Below are positions 7,861-10,916 of a stretch of 10,916 nucleotides of DNA, piece after piece. Below the pieces are notes generated by a model that saw nothing but the letters and a program-made list of their open reading frames with translations, was not told the DNA's origin and did no database searches. Source of the stretch: Sulfidibacterium sp046706345 (GTDB lineage Bacteria; Bacteroidota; Bacteroidia; Bacteroidales; F082); assembly GCA_046706345.1 (NCBI GenBank), contig JBJKPL010000016.1, positions 1 through 10,916 of the forward strand, read 5' to 3'. Position 1 is the stretch's first letter, and each line of letters begins with the position of its first letter. The position numbers and the translations under genes are program-made.

Positions 7861-7872
7861 GTGTGCGCACAC
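7861..7872. promoter_or_regulatory. Candidate LacI-family operator (12-bp perfect palindrome)
   Basis: GTGTGCGCACAC is a perfect even palindrome with the central CpG typical of LacI-family operators, in the middle of an A/T-rich intergenic region. It lies 18 bases upstream of the -7 element, covering the -33 position, so a bound repressor would be expected to block RNA polymerase. It is the only copy noticed in the window. Binding by the adjacent LacI-type protein is inferred from position and symmetry only. Confidence 0.55.
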
Positions 7873-7951
7873 ATTACTTTTTCTAAAATAAAAATGAATC
7901 TGTCACGTCTTACAGAAGGTAAAGGATCTTTTCCTCATATTGTCAGTCCAT

Positions 7952-7974
7952 TAATTTTATGATGCATAAAATTA
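7952..7974. repeat. A/T-rich 23-bp inverted repeat
   Basis: Ten-base perfect arms, TAATTTTATG (7952-7961) and CATAAAATTA (7965-7974), are separated by ATG. The dyad is about 80 bases upstream of the GC-rich palindrome and 150 bases upstream of the regulator start. It could be an operator for a second regulator or a small hairpin in RNA. There is no adjacent T-run on the minus strand downstream side, so it does not look like a standard terminator. Confidence 0.5.
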
Positions 7975-8092
7975 CAAAAAAGAGTTTTGCTTCGGATTTT
8001 TCCCACGGTTTTTCCTGCCGTCAGAAGATCATTTTCAGTGCGCCTTCCGACAGCCCTTTCTGATAAAATAATTTTTAATTGGGAATTCATTC

Positions 8093-8123
8093 TGTCTTTT
8101 GATAACGGAGCGGTTATCAGACA
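8093..8123 (-). terminator. Hairpin downstream of the methyltransferase gene, candidate terminator
   Basis: TGATAAC (8100-8106) pairs with GTTATCA (8113-8119) across a 6-base loop, and TGTC (8093-8096) pairs with GACA (8120-8123) outside a 3-base bulge, an 11-bp interrupted stem. It starts 28 bases after the methyltransferase stop codon. On the minus strand it is not followed at once by a T-run, only by A/T-rich sequence some 15 bases on, so termination is uncertain and an operator-like role is possible. Confidence 0.35.
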
Positions 8124-8151
8124 TAAGAAGAGGAGGAACTTACGAAAATTC

Positions 8152-9129
8152 CTAAATTTTTTCAGCCGTCATGCGGCTGAGACCGGCTTCCAGTTCCACT
8201 CTGGAAATATTTTTAAACCCTGCGGAACGGAACATTTCCCCGACCTCTTCCTCCGTAAAGCAATCTCCGGCATCGGTGCCGACGAGCATGTTAATGGCAA
8301 AAACAGCCCCGGTAACCGGCTCGGTACGGTCGTTGTTCATGATCCAGTCATGCAAAACGATCTTTCCACCGGGGTTGAGTGCCTGATAACATTTTTTGAT
8401 CAGGTCCCGGTTGGTTTCCAGTGAATTGCTATGAATGATGGCGGACAGGAAAACCATATCAAAACCTGCAGGCAACGGATCGGTGGTGTAATCACCGGTA
8501 TACGTGCGGACTCTACCGCCAAAGCCTTCCTTTTCGACAAAATGGTTGGTAATGGGCACCACGTTCTCAAGGTCAAAAACGGTGGCCTCAATTTCAGGTT
8601 TCCGCGCGATAAACTGCATGGAATAAGCGCCGGATCCTCCGCCCACATCCAGGAGCGTTTTTACCCCATCCAGGTCGATGTCGGCGATTTGCTGGGGGGC
8701 CAGTTTCCGGGCCCGGTCGTGCATGGCATGGATAAAGGCAAAAGTCCAGCCTTCATCACTTTCGTTCACCTTTTCGGGACGGGCGGTCTTTCCGGTCCTC
8801 ACGACTTCCGTCAGATGGCTCCAGGTATTCCATAAATGGTTGGTATGCATGAGCCCGCCGATATAGTTGGAACCTTTCCTGGAAAGATATCGGAAACTAT
8901 CCTCCGTGTTAAAAAACAAATTCCTTTGTTTGGTAAGAAAACCCAGGGAAACCAACGCATTCATCAGCCGGTCACAGGCACGTTCGTTGAGGTTCAGCGT
9001 GGAAGCGACCTCCTGGCTGGAAGCACCTTCCGTGTCAATATGGGAAAACAGATCGAGTTCAAAACCACTCAATAAAATTCTGCTTTTCTGAAAGGAAGCA
9101 GCAAACTCTCTAATAGTCAAAGGATTCAT
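8152..9129 (-). CDS. SAM-dependent O-methyltransferase with dimerisation domain (hydroxyindole/ASMT-like fold)
   Basis: A 325-residue cytoplasmic methyltransferase. Residues 1-90 form an N-terminal winged-helix dimerisation domain (FELDLFSHI, then LNLNERACDRLMNALVSLGF), and residues 150-325 a class I Rossmann methyltransferase domain. SAM-binding motif I is LLDVGGGSGAYS (159-170), followed by acidic FDLENV (185-190), TGDYTTDPLP (211-220), DMVFLSAIIHS (224-234) and LNPGGKIVLHDWI (251-263), with His260/Asp261 at the place of the family's catalytic His. The frame is open 28 codons further upstream, but the ATG at 9127-9129 is preferred: it gives a normal domain start and leaves room for the promoter-like element at 9175-9182. 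The substrate, probably a small phenolic, indolic or keto-acid hydroxyl, cannot be determined. It is 102 bp after the aminotransferase gene and may be transcribed separately. Confidence 0.88.
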   Translation of the reverse strand: MNPLTIREFAASFQKSRILLSGFELDLFSHIDTEGASSQEVASTLNLNERACDRLMNALVSLGFLTKQRNLFFNTEDSFRYLSRKGSNYIGGLMHTNHLWNTWSHLTEVVRTGKTARPEKVNESDEGWTFAFIHAMHDRARKLAPQQIADIDLDGVKTLLDVGGGSGAYSMQFIARKPEIEATVFDLENVVPITNHFVEKEGFGGRVRTYTGDYTTDPLPAGFDMVFLSAIIHSNSLETNRDLIKKCYQALNPGGKIVLHDWIMNNDRTEPVTGAVFAINMLVGTDAGDCFTEEEVGEMFRSAGFKNISRVELEAGLSRMTAEKI

Positions 9130-9166
9130 ACGGCTAAATTTAAAGTTTAACGATTCTTTTCCGAAG

Positions 9167-9195
9167 GCCACGAACAAAGTTAAGGTTTTCGTGGC
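9167..9195. promoter_or_regulatory. Inverted repeat framing the methyltransferase -7 box, candidate operator
   Basis: GCCACGAA (9167-9174) and TTCGTGGC (9188-9195) are perfect 8-base arms separated by 13 bases. The predicted -7 element occupies 9175-9182, directly against one arm. This is what an operator overlapping a promoter core would look like, or alternatively a hairpin at the start of a transcript. No regulator for it is encoded nearby apart from the LacI-type protein, whose candidate site is different. Confidence 0.45.
9175..9182 (-). promoter_or_regulatory. Bacteroidota-type -7 promoter element for the methyltransferase gene
   Basis: The minus strand reads TAACTTTG, an exact TAnnTTTG match, 45 bases upstream of the methyltransferase ATG, predicting a leader of roughly 38 bases. 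A TTTG lies only 12 bases further upstream, too close for the usual -33 spacing, so the upstream element is weak or absent. The box sits inside the inverted repeat at 9167-9195. Confidence 0.45.
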
Positions 9196-9231
9196 AAATG
9201 TAGCTCCGATCACAGAAGAAACCGGAAGCGG

Positions 9232-10344
9232 TCACCCCCCTCCTTTCAGATAAGATCCCAATACTTTGAGTACTTCCGGAAAGTTTTCCCGGCCAAAACC
9301 GATCCGGATATACTTTCCCTGATGTTCGAACATTTCTGAGGGAACCGTCATGATGCCGGTGCTTTTCACCAGCAGGTTACTGAATTCCAGCGCAGTTCCG
9401 GGAATATTTAACCTAACGAAAGCCGTGGATCCCGCCTTGGGCGGAATAAAAGCGGAAAAAACAGGAAATTGAAGGACAAATTCCTGAAACAAAGCCACAT
9501 TTCTTTTGATCTTGCGGATGTTCGGAAGCAGAAATGCATCGGCATGGTTCAGTGCAATCATCGATAAGATCTCGCTGGGCGCACTGCTGCAAATGCTCAG
9601 GTAATCCTTAAATGCAATCACTTTTTTCAGGAAGTTGCGGTCTTGCGAAACCAACCAGCCCATGCGCAATCCTGCCAGCCCAAAAGATTTGGCCATACCC
9701 CACAGGCTGATCCCCTTTTCATAAATATCGCAAACCGCAGGCAGTTCTTCCATATCGGAAACCATCAGTTTTCGGTACATCTCATCAGAAAAGATCGTGA
9801 TATCATGCTTCCTTGCGATTTGAACAATTTCTTCCAACTGACTCACGGAAAGATTACTACCGGTGGGATTGTGCGGAAAGTTCAGGATCAGCAGCCGAGT
9901 GTTATCCTGGATCAGTTTTTCCAGGGCGCCCGGATCGAATGCCCAGTTCCCGGGATCGGGTTTCCACCAGGAAATCTCACAGCCCAGTGACCTGACCACC
10001 TCATAAAGCGATTGATAAGCCGGGGCCACCGAGACCACATGATCTCCGGCGTTCAGCAGCACATTCATCGTGATAAAGTTCAACTCGCCCGGGGAGGCCA
10101 CCACCACATTTTCAATGGAATCCTGATGATAAAACTGCAGAATGGCATCACGCAACATCGAACTACCTTCGCTTTCAGTATATCCGAGTTTCAGGTTTTC
10201 CCACTGCCAACGTTCCGCATCCGTGGCCTGATCCAGGACATATTGCTGCGGATAGCCGTCACAGTCGGAGCTGGATAACAGGTATTGGGCCGAAAACTCA
10301 TGTTTGGCGAAATAGCGCTCCAGTTTAAAGTCTGGTATCTTCAT
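9232..10344 (-). CDS. Class I/II-fold PLP-dependent aminotransferase, substrate unknown
   Basis: A 370-residue fold type I PLP enzyme (cytoplasmic). Visible landmarks are LGYTESEG (53-60), the PLP-stacking region SVAPAYQSLYE (105-115), NFPHNPTGS with Asn159 (155-163), SDEMYRK with Asp187 and Tyr190 (186-192), the Schiff-base lysine Lys219 in WGMAKSFGLAGLRMGW (215-230), and the carboxylate-binding Arg347 in YIRIGFGR. The Tyr-rich and Trp-rich stretch WWKPDPGNW (126-134) is not a general family feature that I can assign. It belongs to the broad group holding aspartate, aromatic and capreomycidine-synthase-like enzymes; the specific amino acid is not readable. The length is a little short of the usual 390-400. 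The ATG at 10342-10344 is the only sensible start. It follows the YdeI-like gene by 24 bp and probably shares its transcript. Confidence 0.85.
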   Translation of the reverse strand: MKIPDFKLERYFAKHEFSAQYLLSSSDCDGYPQQYVLDQATDAERWQWENLKLGYTESEGSSMLRDAILQFYHQDSIENVVVASPGELNFITMNVLLNAGDHVVSVAPAYQSLYEVVRSLGCEISWWKPDPGNWAFDPGALEKLIQDNTRLLILNFPHNPTGSNLSVSQLEEIVQIARKHDITIFSDEMYRKLMVSDMEELPAVCDIYEKGISLWGMAKSFGLAGLRMGWLVSQDRNFLKKVIAFKDYLSICSSAPSEILSMIALNHADAFLLPNIRKIKRNVALFQEFVLQFPVFSAFIPPKAGSTAFVRLNIPGTALEFSNLLVKSTGIMTVPSEMFEHQGKYIRIGFGRENFPEVLKVLGSYLKGGG

Positions 10345-10360
10345 AAATTTCCCGTTAATG

Positions 10361-10378
10361 GAATGATCCTAATCATTC
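10361..10378. repeat. Hairpin across the stop codon of the YdeI-like gene
   Basis: GAATGAT (10361-10367) and ATCATTC (10372-10378) form a perfect 7-bp stem with a 4-base loop. It contains the TAG stop (10369-10371) of the YdeI-like gene and ends 16 bases before the aminotransferase ATG. There is no T-run after it. It could affect translation of the aminotransferase from a shared transcript, or be chance. Confidence 0.4.
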
Positions 10379-10916
10379 AACCCCTTGCCATTAAAGATCT
10401 GCTGCATGTATTTTTCAATCCGGGCTTCCCGGGTTTTGGATTGTTTGGGTTGTGCAAAATAAAAAAGATACGCGCGTTGACGTCCCGGGGTGAGCGCCTC
10501 AAATGCCTTTTTCAGAGCGGGTAATTCATCCAGCTTTTGCTGAAACTCATCCGGAACCGGGTAATCCGACGTTTTCTTTTTTTCAATATTCAGCCCTGCC
10601 CTTTCCACCTCGATGGCTTGCCGGACATAGGATTTCAGCACCGGTTCCAGTTTCTCGATCTGCCGGACATCGGTAAACCGGATCTGGCGGCCGGCCTGTA
10701 CATTTTCCGTTTGTTGGATCAAAATACGCTTGGGGTCTTTTAACAACGCCCCCTTGAAAAAGAGCAACGCGCAATATTCTTTAAATCCATGAATGATGAT
10801 CACGTTTTTGCCGTTCAGCGTATAGCAGGGGTGCATCCATTTATAATCTTCGTCGAGTCCAGAATCCAGGACAATATCCCTGAGCTTTAAATAGGCTTCC
10901 TGCCACTGGCCCGGTT
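10369..10916 (-). CDS. YdeI/OmpD-associated (DUF1801-type) family protein, 5' end beyond the window
   Basis: The frame stays open from the TAG at 10369-10371 to the window edge, giving at least 181 residues without a start. The in-frame ATG at 10834-10836 is internal: upstream residues include WQEAYLKLRDIVLD and LDEDYKW, which belong to the conserved N-terminal part of this family, followed by HPCYTLNGKNVIIIHGFKEY and LLFFKGALLKD. The N-terminal half is a DUF1801-like fold, and the C-terminal half (RAYLFYF, QSKTREARIEKYM, NGKGLND) is the OmdA/YdeI-associated domain rich in Arg and Lys. The family is near 190-200 residues, so only about 10-20 are missing. It is a conserved cytoplasmic protein with no established biochemical activity. 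It precedes the aminotransferase by 24 bp; a functional link between them is not evident. Confidence 0.85.
   Translation of the reverse strand, partial: PGQWQEAYLKLRDIVLDSGLDEDYKWMHPCYTLNGKNVIIIHGFKEYCALLFFKGALLKDPKRILIQQTENVQAGRQIRFTDVRQIEKLEPVLKSYVRQAIEVERAGLNIEKKKTSDYPVPDEFQQKLDELPALKKAFEALTPGRQRAYLFYFAQPKQSKTREARIEKYMQQIFNGKGLND

Larger units (their letters stand above)
7804..8151. other. 348-bp intergenic region between the methyltransferase and regulator genes
   Basis: This is the longest gap in the window. From the regulator side it contains the -7 element, the GC-rich palindrome, an A/T-rich 23-bp inverted repeat and a GATAAC hairpin with outer TGTC/GACA pairing. A 51-codon minus-strand reading frame (7935-8090, ATG to TGA) is also present. 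Its peptide is basic, begins MNSQLKIILSERAV, and resembles nothing I recognise; it overlaps the A/T-rich repeat and has no Shine-Dalgarno, so I do not call it a gene. Confidence 0.6.

Noticed and set aside
7804..7872. N-terminal extension of the LacI-type regulator starting at a GTG at 7872
   Set aside because: The extension reads through the candidate operator and -7 element and puts 23 non-family residues before the helix-turn-helix.
8125..8140. Strong Shine-Dalgarno-like AAGAGGAGGA on the plus strand
   Set aside because: No start codon follows at a suitable distance on that strand, and the other genes in the window do not use such sites.
7987..8424. A plus-strand frame of 145 codons running from the intergenic gap into the methyltransferase gene
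   Set aside because: It starts at TTG, about two thirds is antisense to a clear methyltransferase, and the peptide shows no family motif.
9130..9213. N-terminal extension of the methyltransferase starting at 9213
   Set aside because: The 28 extra residues do not resemble the dimerisation domain and span the promoter-like element and inverted repeat.
10369..10836. YdeI-like gene starting at the ATG at 10836 as a complete 155-residue protein
   Set aside because: The frame continues to the window edge with conserved family residues, so that ATG is internal and the gene is cut by the window.

Overview
The window reads as ordinary, well-preserved chromosomal DNA from a member of the Bacteroidota; a Bacteroidales or Marinilabiliales-like lineage would fit, but rank below phylum is a guess. 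The main evidence is in the leaders. None of the visible start codons has a clear Shine-Dalgarno sequence, and most are preceded by A/T-rich stretches. The two intergenic regions most likely to carry promoters each contain a match to the Bacteroidota -7 consensus TAnnTTTG. Every recognisable gene lies on the minus strand, so transcription runs from high to low coordinates. I see no tRNA, rRNA, CRISPR array, insertion sequence or phage gene.

Right block (10916 down to 8152, minus strand): a YdeI/OmpD-associated (DUF1801-type) protein whose start lies beyond the window edge, a class I/II PLP aminotransferase, and a SAM-dependent O-methyltransferase with an N-terminal dimerisation domain. The methyltransferase appears to have its own promoter, with a -7 box framed exactly by an 8-bp inverted repeat. 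The substrates of these three proteins cannot be read from the sequence.

A 348-bp gap (7804-8151) follows. It holds two inverted repeats, a 12-bp perfect GC-rich palindrome and a -7 element just upstream of a LacI-family regulator gene.

Left block (7803 down to 132, minus strand): a compact eight-gene unit with gaps of 1 to 46 bp. In transcription order it encodes a LacI-type regulator, an SDR-type D-mannonate oxidoreductase (UxuB-like), mannonate dehydratase UxuA, an ExuT-like MFS hexuronate transporter, uronate isomerase UxaC, 2-keto-3-deoxygluconate kinase KdgK and KDPG aldolase Eda. That is seven genes including the regulator, with a possible further start codon at the extreme left edge. 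Together they encode uptake of D-glucuronate and its full conversion: glucuronate to fructuronate (UxaC), to D-mannonate (SDR), to 2-keto-3-deoxygluconate (UxuA), to KDPG (KdgK), to pyruvate plus glyceraldehyde-3-phosphate (Eda). The altronate branch (UxaB/UxaA) is absent, so in this window only the glucuronate side of the pathway is complete.

No undescribed system is evident. The points most worth a second look are regulatory: the palindrome placed where a repressor would block the hexuronate promoter, the LacI recognition helix with Asp where Ser is usual, and the operator-like repeat flanking the methyltransferase -7 box.
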